From: Streptomyces sp. NBC_01446
GTDB lineage: Bacteria > Actinomycetota > Actinomycetes > Streptomycetales > Streptomycetaceae
Reading direction: 5' to 3'
Length of the DNA: 64,000 nucleotides
Assembly (NCBI RefSeq): GCF_026340095.1
Contig: NZ_JAPEPO010000002.1
Span: forward strand, 558,001-622,000
A model generated the notes under the pieces. The model worked only from the letters and a program-made list of their open reading frames with translations, was not told the DNA's origin and searched no databases. This document shows, in pieces, positions 7,999 to 16,420 of this stretch (the stretch's first letter is position 1; each line of letters opens with the position of its first letter). The position numbers and the translations under genes were made by a program.

Positions 7999-8776
7999 AC
8001 GTCCTCCCCGCCCTGAGGGACGGGGATTGCCCTATGAGGGGGTTCGGCCGGTCGCCCGGCTTACGGGTTCCTGTTTCACGGACCGGCTGGTGCCGAGGTC
8101 TCCACAGGCTGACACGGGCTGTCCGCCCGCGTGTCGGATGTTCTTCGCCGCGTTGACGTCGGCATGCTCCGCGTGTCCGCAGCCTGGGGCTTTGCACCGA
8201 AACACCGCTTGGCTCTCACGGTTGTGTCCGGCGACGAAGCCGCAGGCGGAACACCGCTGCGACGTGTAGGCGGGATTCACCTTCACCACGACCGTGCCCG
8301 TGTACCGGGCCGCGCTGGTCAGGGAGAGTTCGAGACGGTGCCACCCCTTGTCGAGGATCGCCCGGTTCAGACCCCGCTTCTGCGCGACCTGGCGGCCCGG
8401 TTCCGCGAGGGTGCCGGAGGCGGAGGCGGCCATGTTCCGGATCCTGAGGTCTTCGAGGACGACCAGAGCGTTCTTCGCAACGATCCGGGATGCCATCTGC
8501 GCGCAGAAGTCTCCGCGCCGATCCGACACGCGGCCCATGACCGTGTTCATAGCGGCGATCACCTTGGCCCGGTTGGTACTGCCGCGCTTGGACCGGGCCA
8601 GGCGCTGTTGCAGCCTGCGATACCGGGTGCTCTCGCCAGACGTGATGAACACCCGGTTGTGGAAGTCGCCGTCCGAGGTGACAGCAGCACTCTTCACCCC
8701 CCGGTCGATCCCGACCGACGTGTCCGGCATGGCGTGCCGCTCCGGAGTGACGGCCTGGTCGTCCACGAGGAAGGAA
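7998..8776 (-). mobile_element. 5'-truncated copy of a stand-alone TnpB element
   Basis: From 7998 to 8776 the sequence is nearly identical to 59579-60359. It comprises the right end with its hairpin (8006-8025, CCCCGCCC pairing with GGGACGGGG) and the 3' three fifths of tnpB. The match stops sharply after GGAAGGAAA at 8776, and the sequence beyond is unrelated. The 5' part of the gene and the left end are gone, so this is a deletion derivative. Confidence 0.85.
8032..8766 (-). pseudogene. tnpB: TnpB, N-terminally truncated
   Basis: About 244 residues remain, and all three catalytic residues are still present: VGIDRGV, VLEDLRIRNM and HADVNAAKNI, with the zinc ribbon CSACG and CKAPGC. About 160 N-terminal residues that bind guide RNA and recognise the target-adjacent motif are missing compared with the copy at 59614-60834. 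Differences from that copy are few (for example NRVF for DWVF, AASASGTL for TASASGTP). An internal start could give a short nuclease-domain protein, but no ribosome binding site supports this. Confidence 0.85.
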
Positions 8777-9203
8777 AGACGGACAGTGTGCGCACTGCGG
8801 GCTGCTGCTCAACCGCCCGGATCGTGCAGCCCCCATCCTTCGCTCAGCACTCTCCCACCGTGCCCGAAGTCCACCGACGCGAACGAGGTCCCCATGCACG
8901 AGGCGTCGAGTTCGCGTCCGGGGTTTCTTCAGGGGCTAGTTGGGTGTTCCTGGCCGAACACTGCTGTCCGCCTCCACTCTCCCGAGGCCGACTGCTGACC
9001 CCATGGCTCGCGCAGCGAAAGTCATAGTCCGCGCTTCCGCGCGCACTGTATTTGCTCGCCGGCTGCGGTCCGCGAGGGAGGGTCAGGCTGATCACCGGAA
9101 GCACCTCACGGTTCCCGCACTGCCGCCGGCCACCGCCGCCATGGGGCCAGCATTCCTGCCCCATCGTCGCCGGGAAACGGACATGGGTTAGCTCTTCCTC
9201 GGT
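8777..9203. other. Unassigned stretch beyond the truncated TnpB copy
   Basis: No supported gene. The plus-strand frame immediately after the junction reads GQCAHCGLLLNRPDRAAP, a Cys-x2-Cys motif reminiscent of the zinc-finger/HNH end of group II intron proteins, and stops at 8937. It is too short and lacks any partner motif to be called. The remainder holds no recognisable coding sequence. Confidence 0.4.
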
Positions 9204-9968
9204 TCAGCCCTGAGCGGACAGAAAGTCCTCGACAGCGGCGGCGAACTGGGCCGGAGCATCGTGATGCACGACATGACCGGCAGGCAGCTCGGCGAGGCAG
9301 GCCTTGCCGGCACGACGGGTGATCATTTCCCCGGCATGGGCGGCCGCCAGCTCATCGCTCCGTGTTCCACGGATCAGCAGAGTGGGGCAGGCAACCGCTG
9401 TCCAGTCCTGCCAGTGGTCACCATTGAGTGCCATCTGCGACGCCACCGTGTGCTCGATGTCGAACGAGAATCCCCAGCCGCCCTCCGCCCGACGGAAGGA
9501 ACACTTCAGATAGGCAGCCGCCGAGCCCAGTGCGGCCACCAGATCCTGGCGCGAAGGCGCATCGCGGGGCAGGCGCAAGGTGAATGACCAGTCACTGTCC
9601 ACCACCGCGCCGATGTCCTCAACGATCAGCGCACAGACCCGATCCGGCTGCCGGGCAGCGTACTGGTATGCGTTCACTCCGCCCAGCGAGTGGCCCAGCA
9701 CCGCCACCGGGCCGATGCCCAGGTGCCGATGGAAGGCAGCCACATCAGCGACGTAATCGTCTCGCTCGTAACGCTGAGCACGATCGGACTCACCGTGCCC
9801 GCGTTGATCGAGCGCGATCACCCTCCAGCGCGGCGCCAACGCCTGAGCCAGAGGCGCGAACGCCGACGCCTCGTTGTAGTGCCCATGCAGGGCCAGAAGC
9901 GGAGTACCCGGACCTCCGAAGTCCAGATACGACAGTTTCCGTCCGCCGACCACGAAGAACTCACGCAT
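9204..9968 (-). CDS. Alpha/beta hydrolase
   Basis: The protein is about 254 residues long when started at the ATG at 9968 (MREFFVVGGRKLSYLDFGG); a GTG at 9998 would add ten residues. It has the oxyanion segment LLALHGHYNEASAF, LDQRGHGESD, the nucleophile elbow VLGHSLGG (Ser about 101), an acidic residue in TLLIRGTRSDEL, and the catalytic His in ELPAGHVVHHDAP. It is a soluble esterase/lipase-type hydrolase; substrate unknown. It stands alone between IS debris and the ABC transporter gene. Confidence 0.85.
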   Translation of the reverse strand: MREFFVVGGRKLSYLDFGGPGTPLLALHGHYNEASAFAPLAQALAPRWRVIALDQRGHGESDRAQRYERDDYVADVAAFHRHLGIGPVAVLGHSLGGVNAYQYAARQPDRVCALIVEDIGAVVDSDWSFTLRLPRDAPSRQDLVAALGSAAAYLKCSFRRAEGGWGFSFDIEHTVASQMALNGDHWQDWTAVACPTLLIRGTRSDELAAAHAGEMITRRAGKACLAELPAGHVVHHDAPAQFAAAVEDFLSAQG

Positions 9969-10182
9969 GATGGGGATGCTATGCGGCAGCACTGACACCC
10001 GATGGCTGACCAGCAGCCAACAGAGAAGGAGCCGCCCTCCTCTCAGTCAGAGCGAGCTCAACGGCTCCGCTCTGGTTCACGTCGCCACCATCCCTTGTGC
10101 AGTTCACGTTGTGGAAGCGGCGACGTGGGACCCTCCCTTCACGCCGCCGCTGTCTTCAGAGTCAGCGACCGTTGGGCAGAGC

Positions 10183-12075
10183 TCAGCGATCCTTGGCCAG
10201 GGCCAGGAGATCCGCGAAAAGCCCTCCGGCGTCTGCCAGGTCGTCGTAGCGGCCCACTTCGATGATCCGACCGTGCTCCATGACCGCGATGCGGTCGGCG
10301 ACCTTGGTGTTCTCGAGTTGGTGCGTGACCACGACCGTGATGCGGTCACAGGCGCCGCCCTTGATCTTCTCGAAGATCTGGTGTTCGCCACGGGCGTCCA
10401 TCTGTGACGTCGGTTCGTCGAGAATGAGCAGTTCAGGGCGCCGGTAGATCGCGCGGGAGCAGGCCAGGCGCTGCCACTGCCCACCGGAGAGCTCGGCGCC
10501 GCCGAAGACCTCCCTGGCGAGCAGGGTCTCGAGGCCGTGGGGCAGGTCGTCGACTGCCTCGCGCATACCGACTGCGTCGATCGCGTCCCAGACGGGAGCG
10601 TCGTCGTGGGTGCGGGGCTGGCCGAGGGTGACGTTCTCGCGGACACACAGAGGCCATTGGGCGAAGAGCTGCGGCACCAGGCCGGTGCGCGCCCAGACGG
10701 TGTCCTGGTCAACGGTGGCCAGGTCCCTGCCGTTCCACAGGATGCGTCCCTTGTCGGCCAGGTAGATGCCGGTGATCAGGCGCAGGAGGGTGGATTTGCC
10801 GCTGCCGTTCTCGCCGACGATGGCGAGGATCTCGCCCCGGCGCAGGGTCAGGGACACCCCGTCGACGGCCGGCAGGTCTTTCCCGGGGTACTGGTAGACG
10901 ACGTTGTCGAACCGGATCTCCTCCACCTTGGCCGGCGCGGGCAACACGCCGCGCTGCGGGGCTCGTTGAGCGGCATCGTCGAGGAACGCCTGCATGTCGG
11001 TGAGGTAGAGGCTGGTGTGGAACAGGGCGGCCCCGTTGATGACCACCTGGGACAGTGCGCCCAGGGTGGTCTGCACGGCGACGACCGCGGTCGCTGCGAT
11101 GGCCAGCTCGATGCGGCCGGTGACCGCCAGCCAGGCGAGGGCCGCCCAGGTCAGGAGCAGGAAGAAGCCGCCGGTCGTGGCGGACAGCAGGGTGATGCGC
11201 AGCGTGCGGGGCGCGACGGCCAGCAGGCGGCGGTCGATGCGTTCGGACAGAGACCTGTACCAGAACAGCAGGTAGCCCGTCATGCCGTTGGCGCGTACCT
11301 CGTCACCGTGCTTGGGCGTGGTGGCCCACCAGCGCATCATGTGGCGCACGTTGCGGTCGCAGACGTTCGCGTAGTGCATCTCGTAGTCGACCCGGGCGGA
11401 GAGGAGCGCGCCGATTCCGGCCGGCAGGACCGCAAGGATGAGCAGCGGAAGCATCGCCCAGTGCAGGGCCGACAGCACGCCGCTCGCTGCGATCATCCTG
11501 ATCAGAGCGGCCATGAACCGTTGTGCGTCGTTCACCATGACGTGGGTGCGGAGCACGCCCATCCCTGCGGCCTCCTGACGGTCTGCGAACCCGTCCTTGG
11601 CGTTGGCCGCGGACTCGACCCGGCACACGGCCTCGACCAGCGCGGTGTCGGCGTACGTCGTCAGCAAGGGCGTCAGGCGCCGGTCCGCGTACGAGGCGAG
11701 CGAGCTGGACAGGCGACCGAGTGCGGTCGTGACGGTCACGACGAGAAGTGCGGGCAGTGCCTCGTGGAGGCGGTCGTCGACGGTTCCGGTTCCGAGGATC
11801 GACTGCATCGCGTGGGCGATCGCGGCCAGGCCCACCGCGGCGGCGACGCCGGTGACGAGCTGGCAGGCGATCAGGAGGAGCACGGCCACGCGGTCGAGCT
11901 GCCAGGCCATGCGGGCGATGCGGCGCAGGACGGACGGCAAGCGGGCGCACATGCGCGTGAACGAGACATCGCCGAGCGGGTTGACGGAGTATTCACCGCT
12001 GTAGCTGATCTCCGCGGGCGGCGGTGGTGGAGGTGTGACGAGGCGGACGGGCCTGCTGTCTGTGGGCAACTGCAC
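10183..12075 (-). CDS. ABC exporter, fused membrane and ATPase domains
   Basis: The 630-residue protein has an N-terminal Pro-rich cytoplasmic stretch and a six-helix membrane domain (about residues 50-350, with hydrophobic helices such as VAVLLLIACQLVTGVAAAVG). The ATPase domain carries Walker A GENGSGKST, a Q-loop VPQLFAQ, signature ELSGGQWQRLA, Walker B LLILDEPTS and the switch His in VVVTHQ. It is one half of a type IV exporter that would work as a homodimer, or as a heterodimer with an unlinked partner. No peptide precursor or maturation gene is adjacent, so the cargo is unknown. The start shown is the first in the frame. Confidence 0.9.
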   Translation of the reverse strand: MQLPTDSRPVRLVTPPPPPPAEISYSGEYSVNPLGDVSFTRMCARLPSVLRRIARMAWQLDRVAVLLLIACQLVTGVAAAVGLAAIAHAMQSILGTGTVDDRLHEALPALLVVTVTTALGRLSSSLASYADRRLTPLLTTYADTALVEAVCRVESAANAKDGFADRQEAAGMGVLRTHVMVNDAQRFMAALIRMIAASGVLSALHWAMLPLLILAVLPAGIGALLSARVDYEMHYANVCDRNVRHMMRWWATTPKHGDEVRANGMTGYLLFWYRSLSERIDRRLLAVAPRTLRITLLSATTGGFFLLLTWAALAWLAVTGRIELAIAATAVVAVQTTLGALSQVVINGAALFHTSLYLTDMQAFLDDAAQRAPQRGVLPAPAKVEEIRFDNVVYQYPGKDLPAVDGVSLTLRRGEILAIVGENGSGKSTLLRLITGIYLADKGRILWNGRDLATVDQDTVWARTGLVPQLFAQWPLCVRENVTLGQPRTHDDAPVWDAIDAVGMREAVDDLPHGLETLLAREVFGGAELSGGQWQRLACSRAIYRRPELLILDEPTSQMDARGEHQIFEKIKGGACDRITVVVTHQLENTKVADRIAVMEHGRIIEVGRYDDLADAGGLFADLLALAKDR

Positions 12076-12492
12076 TCCTTGACACGGTTGTTGACGGACG
12101 GCTTCACGATGTCCGGGTCAACGACAGAGGCACCCGTATCGAACACGCGTGTTTAGGACGGAGAGAGTTCCGTGGCAGGACGGGGTCGGCAGCCGGGTCC
12201 CCATGGCAGGTACGGCTGGACGGCCGGCTCGGTGTGGCCGAATCGCCGATGCCGATACGCATGTGGCGGGCCGCCGAGGCCGACGCCGGCTGGGGCAGCT
12301 GGGGCAGCTGGGGCGTCCTGCGCCAGCTGGGACGAAGGCAGAGACGACGTCTGGATCGGCGCCCAACGCCGCAGCACACTGCGTCCTCTCGGCCGACTGG
12401 GCATCCCCTGGCGAAACTTCGACGGGGGTAACGGCGAGCACCTGAGCAACGGGCAATAGGGGCCCGGCTTGCGCGGTGTGGATGAGGGTTCG
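12076..12492. other. Intergenic stretch upstream of the ABC exporter
   Basis: This stretch probably holds the promoter of the ABC exporter gene; TTGACACGG and TTGACGG hexamer-like sequences lie at about 12078-12100. Several frames are open on the plus strand, one closing with the stretch LGRLGIPWRNFDGGNGEHLS before a stop near 12459, but no family is recognised. A 9-bp tandem repeat lies at 12290-12316. Confidence 0.4.
12290..12316. repeat. 9-bp tandem repeat, three units
   Basis: CTGGGGCAG, CTGGGGCAG and CTGGGGCGT follow each other without spacer. The unit length equals three codons, but no gene is supported here. Confidence 0.8.
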
Positions 12493-12660
12493 GTGACGAG
12501 CATCAGCGACGACCACGTGAAGGTCCACTTCCGAATGGAAATCGACGAGGACGGCTGGCCGCCGGCGAGCGTAGAGAGTCTATGGGCGGTGGACCTCGGC
12601 GATGAGAGGGTGCGGTTGGACAACACCCCATGGTTCGTCCGCGGAGTCGCCAGCGAGGCC
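12493..12660 (+). pseudogene. DUF4265 protein, N-terminal remnant
   Basis: After GATGAGGG, the GTG at 12493 opens a frame reading VTSISDDHVKVHFRMEIDED and then GWPPASVESLWAVDLGDERV, RLDNTPWFVRGVAS. This is the highly characteristic N-terminal half of DUF4265 proteins. After GVAS the family similarity ends and the frame continues into low-complexity sequence, so the C-terminal half (usually about 80 to 100 residues) is lost. Function of the family is not known. Confidence 0.7.
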
Positions 12661-13157
12661 GCCGGCGGCCGACTCTCGGCCGCGGCCGGGCTGATGCACA
12701 CCACTCTCGCCACCTGGCCCTGGCACACCACCAGCAACCAGGCAACCAGCAGCAGCGATGACTCACCGGCAGCCCGGCCCAGGTGCGGCGGGCCTGGGCC
12801 GGGCTGCCTTGAACCGGGCAGCACCCCTTATCTGGAGGCGGTAGGTCTTCCGATGGCTGGTACGGCGGGCTGAATCCCGTGGTCCGACGGCGGAGCTTGT
12901 CGGGGTTTGCCTACCGCCCAGATGTACTTGATCGAGCGTGGAGCGCTCGGTCAATGCGGGCGCGGAGCGGCCGCATTGACACATGGCCAGGCCGGGGCCG
13001 CGCCCAGTGATGGCGGAGAACTTGCCGTACGGCTTCGAGACCGACGCGCGCATCTTCCGCCGGAACCGAGGCGCGGGATGGCTCCGGGCGCAGCTCCGCG
13101 GGGAGGCCCTCGACACTCAGGGGAGGCCCTCGATACTCAAGGGAGCGTTCGCATGTG
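12661..13157. other. Stretch without supported gene downstream of the MFS exporter
   Basis: No gene is supported. Frames on both strands are open but show no family. A 20-bp tandem repeat lies at 13101-13140 close to the 3' end of the exporter gene. Confidence 0.4.
13101..13140. repeat. Two 20-bp tandem units
   Basis: GGGAGGCCCTCGACACTCAG at 13101-13120 is followed directly by GGGAGGCCCTCGATACTCAA at 13121-13140, with two mismatches, and then by GGGAG. The repeat lies just beyond the exporter stop codon. Confidence 0.85.
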
Positions 13158-14336
13158 TCACTGGAGCACCTGGGCGCTTCGGCCGGCCGTGACCACAGTG
13201 CGGAGAGGGAACGCGATGAGCAGCGCGACAGCGACCATGAGCCCGCTCGCCCACAGCGGTCCGAGATCCCCGACCTCGGTACCGAGGGTGGTCGCGGCGA
13301 CGAGGGGGCCGGCGGCGGCACCGAAGTTGAGTGCTGCGGTCGCATACGAGCCGGCCATGGTGGGGGCATCCGCTGCCTCGTAGAGGACCCGCGTGATCAG
13401 CGTGCTGCCCAGCGCGAACGACAGCGCGCCTTGTACGAACACGAGGGTGCACAGGGCGACCGGCGTGTCGGCCAGTAGCGCCAGGGCCGGCCAGCCGACG
13501 AGCAACAGCGGACCACCGACTGCGATGACCAGACCTGGACGCCGGTCGGACAGCCGGCCCGCGACGGTGACGCCGACGAAGGAACCGGCACCGAAGAGCA
13601 CCAGAACGACAGAGATCCACAGTTCGCTCAGCCCGGCGGTGTCGGTCACGACGGGGGCGAGGAAGGTGAAGCTTCCGAATGTTGCCGCGTTCACCAGCGC
13701 GCCGAGCAGCATCACCACGATCAACCGCGGCCTTGCGAGCGGGGCGAGTTCCGCTCGCAAGGCCGGCCCGCCATTCGCCTCGTCCTCCCCCCGCCCCGCT
13801 GGGATTCCCTTCAGAATGCCGAGGGCTGCAGGCAGGCAGAGAGCGGCGACAGCCCAGAATGTGGCCCGCCAGTCGAGCGCCGTGCCGAGTACCGACCCGC
13901 CAGGGACACCGGCGACAGTCGCCACCGTCGTGCCCGACAGCAGGACGGCCAGCGCACGTCCCTTCTTGTCGGCCGGGACCAGCGTGGCGGCAGCCGTCAG
14001 AGCGACGGCAATGAACCCTGCGTTCGTGAGCGCGGCAACGACCCGGGTAGCGACCAGGACCGGAAAGCTGGTGGTGATGGCGCCCACAGCGTGAGTTGCC
14101 GCGAAAGCAAGGACGAATCCGAGAAGGCTGAACCGCCTGGGCCAGTTGCGCGCAAGCGCGGCCACAAGAGGGGCGCCGGCCATCATGCCGATCGCGAAAG
14201 CTGAGGTGAGCACGCTTGCTGTCCCGACTGTGACGTCGAGATCCGAGGCGATGCCCGGCAACAGCCCGGCGAGCATGAACTCCGAGGTGCCCATGGCAAA
14301 GACCGCCATGGCAAGCAGGTACAACGGGAAAGGCAT
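13158..14336 (-). CDS. Cmx/CmlR-type chloramphenicol MFS exporter
   Basis: The protein of 392 residues, started at the ATG at 14336 (GGAG seven bases upstream), has twelve predicted membrane helices. The N-terminal MPFPLYLLAMAVFAMGTSEF then MLAGLLPGIA, and the motif C region LLSGTTVATVAGVPGG, are near-diagnostic of the Cmx/CmlR group of drug:H+ antiporters of actinobacteria, which export chloramphenicol. Motif A-like ALARNWPRR follows helix 2. Location is the cytoplasmic membrane. Competing hairpins lie just upstream of the ribosome binding site, as expected for an attenuated resistance gene. Confidence 0.85.
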   Translation of the reverse strand: MPFPLYLLAMAVFAMGTSEFMLAGLLPGIASDLDVTVGTASVLTSAFAIGMMAGAPLVAALARNWPRRFSLLGFVLAFAATHAVGAITTSFPVLVATRVVAALTNAGFIAVALTAAATLVPADKKGRALAVLLSGTTVATVAGVPGGSVLGTALDWRATFWAVAALCLPAALGILKGIPAGRGEDEANGGPALRAELAPLARPRLIVVMLLGALVNAATFGSFTFLAPVVTDTAGLSELWISVVLVLFGAGSFVGVTVAGRLSDRRPGLVIAVGGPLLLVGWPALALLADTPVALCTLVFVQGALSFALGSTLITRVLYEAADAPTMAGSYATAALNFGAAAGPLVAATTLGTEVGDLGPLWASGLMVAVALLIAFPLRTVVTAGRSAQVLQ

Positions 14337-14348
14337 CGAAGGCTCCGA

Positions 14349-14383
14349 GGTGAGGAGAAGCACGAGAAGGTCATCTCGTCACC
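14349..14383 (-). promoter_or_regulatory. Competing hairpins before the exporter start
   Basis: Two mutually exclusive structures can form in the leader on the minus strand. One is a compact hairpin, ACGAGA with TCTCGT (14362-14367 and 14374-14379). The other is a longer pairing of GGTGAGGAG (14349-14357) with CTCGTCACC (14375-14383), with one mismatch, ending next to the ribosome binding site at 14341-14346. This resembles translational attenuation known for chloramphenicol exporter genes. The only start-like frame here (ATG at 14374) runs into the gene, so no classical short leader peptide is proven. Confidence 0.35.
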
Positions 14384-14399
14384 GCGGCCAGCCCCACGG

Positions 14400-15010
14400 G
14401 CACACTCGTCCCACCGCAGAACGCGGCGCAACGACAGGGCTACGAGTTCAGGGCTTCAGGGGGCTGACGGCGTGACCGAAAGCCCCCACCTTGTCTGACT
14501 CAGGACTCGACATGGCTCGCACGCTACCCGACCGATGCCCGTCGAAGCACCCGGGTTTCACCGGCATCGGCCTGTGTCACCAACGTCATGCCCCGCAACA
14601 ACCAGGGCGCTTCTTGCAGATCATTCGAGAGAGCGGTGGGGCCTCGGGTCGCTTTCCACTTCAAAATGATCAAGGCAGCGGTGATTGTATTCCGCCAGTT
14701 CCGCCAAACCGTAGTCAGCCGGTAAGGGGAAGTCCGCACCCGTGCCCGCTGAGGCGGACGAAGATCTCGGCGAAACCCTTGCGTCTTCCGGGATTTGGGG
14801 GGTGCCATGGTCCTGGGATCCCCCCACCCTTCACTCGAAGCACCCAAGTCCCCATTGACGGAGACCAGTTGATGGCACTCGGCTCGCCTGGAATGGGTTC
14901 CGCCCGGCTGCCGTCCACCCCCGTTCGGCCGCACCACGCTCGCCCGGGCGGCCGGGCGGCCGGGCGGCCGGCAAGGCCATCATCGTGGTCACCTCACGGC
15001 AGGAGAAGCC
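14400..15010. other. Long stretch without supported gene
   Basis: About 600 bases lie between the divergent exporter and secreted-protein genes. A minus-strand frame at 14524-14937 (with NTITAALIILKWK) is open but shows no family and no ribosome binding site. The last 20 bases carry the ribosome binding site AGGAGAA of the secreted protein. Several CG-only runs are present near 14945-14975. Confidence 0.4.
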
Positions 15011-15691
15011 ATGAGAAACAGGAGCGCCCCCCGCTCACCCCGCCGCGCGGCCCTGACCGCGGCGCTCGCCGCGGCGGCCGCCGCCGTCGGCCTCGCCCTG
15101 CCGTACACCGGCGGCGTCCCCGCGGCCCAGGCCGCCGTCCGCAAGCACGTCGACAGCGACTACACACTGTTGCGCCGCTCCCCCGCCTCGTACGTCGTCG
15201 GCACCGCCTACCGCGGCTGGACCGTCGACATCCAGGGTGACCCGCAGGGCGGCTATCGCTGGGGCCACATCTACGGCGACCTCAACTCATGTCTGTGGAT
15301 CTACGACGGCGCGGCCTCCGGCGACGAGGCGCACGCCGACGAGTGCGGCGACCCGGTGACCATGCCGACGTCGGAGTTCACCAACGGCCAGATCGGAGGC
15401 GGAACGTCGGACGGTGCCACCGTGGCCACAGTCGCCGGATCCGGCTGCGCCACGTACGACGGCAGCCACATCACGGGCTACGGAAACGTGCGCCCCTGGG
15501 CTGTACCCACCACCCCCAGTGCCCCGCTGAACACCCAGGTCGCCATCGGCCAGACGGTGCTGTGGCGCTACGTCAGCCGCGACGGCCGCTACGTGATGGT
15601 GCGCGATCCGCGCGGCGGCAGCACCGACGGCGTAGGTCTGCAGAGCTGGTACTTCGTCCCGCGCGGATGCCTGCCGACGACGCTGCCCTGA
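15011..15691 (+). CDS. Secreted hypothetical protein
   Basis: The 226-residue protein is preceded by AGGAGAAGCC. The N-terminus RSPRRAALTAALAAAAAAVG has a twin-Arg-like or Sec signal, with probable cleavage after AQA (about residue 41). The mature part has repeated Tyr/Trp-rich strands (VVGTAYRGWTVDIQG, RWGHIYGDLNSCLWIYD) and four Cys residues. This is the look of SH3-like or SSI-sized extracellular proteins of Streptomyces, but I recognise no exact family. No enzyme motif is visible. Confidence 0.7.
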   Translation: MRNRSAPRSPRRAALTAALAAAAAAVGLALPYTGGVPAAQAAVRKHVDSDYTLLRRSPASYVVGTAYRGWTVDIQGDPQGGYRWGHIYGDLNSCLWIYDGAASGDEAHADECGDPVTMPTSEFTNGQIGGGTSDGATVATVAGSGCATYDGSHITGYGNVRPWAVPTTPSAPLNTQVAIGQTVLWRYVSRDGRYVMVRDPRGGSTDGVGLQSWYFVPRGCLPTTLP

Positions 15692-16420
15692 TCCGGGCGT
15701 CGGGCAGGCTCGCGAGGCGGAGCGAGGGCCCGGGGAAGAGAGCGCCTGGGACCTCGTGGCCGCCATCGAGGAGTGCTTTTGTCGCGTCGGTCATGCCAAG
15801 TCCTGTCCGGAGGCCGGACCGGCTCCCTCCACGACGTGCCGAAGTCCCCGCCGCCCATGATGCGGCGGGCCGCCAATCCGGGCGGGTAGGTCGAGCACAA
15901 GATGGCGGATCTGTTGAGTGTGGTTCGCTCAGGCGTATCCGATCAGCCGCGCTGCGGTCTGAGCGGGAGTCTCGTTCTTTGTACAGATCGTCCGTGTCGC
16001 CATCTGTCGCGCGCCGGGGTCGTCAAGCCAGTGCCCCCAGGAAGTCGTGTCCGTCGATGATCCAGGCCCGCCCCTTGGCCGTCTGCGTTGACTTCGCCGG
16101 GCATGGGCGTGCCCCTCCCGACCGACGTTGCGACGTCGGCCTACTCATACCGGTCGAGCGATCACTCGGAACGCTACGCCCCCACGCGCCGACGCGAAAA
16201 CGATCCATGAGCAATGAGCTTTGCTCCTCGGAAGAAGGTCTCCCGGTAGCTGCTCTTTCCGGGCCGATCACGTTGCCGGTCGTGGCAAGCACAGCGAAAC
16301 ATGAAGTCACGGACTCCCCACCGAAAACCGCGCGCGCACGCCGGTACCGGATCCGCGGCCGGCGGCGCGCGGGTGTGTGCCGCTTGCTGCGTCTACGTTT
16401 GGCCAGTAGGCGCCCTCCGC
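15692..16420. other. Long stretch without supported gene
   Basis: About 730 bases between two convergent genes show no recognised family. A 24-codon minus-strand frame at 15929-16003 ends AQTAARLIGYA. A longer one ends WIIDGHDFLGALA near 16023. Both look protein-like in composition but have no ribosome binding site and no family match, so they are probably remnants. Confidence 0.4.

Noticed and set aside
8775-8937. GQCAHCGLLLNRPDRAAP as a group II intron or HNH zinc-finger remnant
   Set aside because: Only one Cys-x2-Cys pair is seen and no reverse-transcriptase or HNH residues follow; kept only as a remark.
10183-12660. A bacteriocin or lanthipeptide export cluster around the ABC transporter
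   Set aside because: The transporter lacks a peptidase domain, and no precursor peptide or modifying enzyme gene is near it.
14183-14374. Short leader peptide for the chloramphenicol exporter starting at 14374
   Set aside because: The frame does not stop before the exporter start; it runs on to 14183 inside the gene, unlike known leader peptides.
14524-14937. Minus-strand frame of 137 codons in the exporter/secreted-protein gap
   Set aside because: There is no ribosome binding site, no family and no even composition. It may be remnant DNA but nothing can be supported.
15929-16003. 24-codon minus-strand frame ending AQTAARLIGYA
   Set aside because: It is protein-like, but too short, without a ribosome binding site and without family support.
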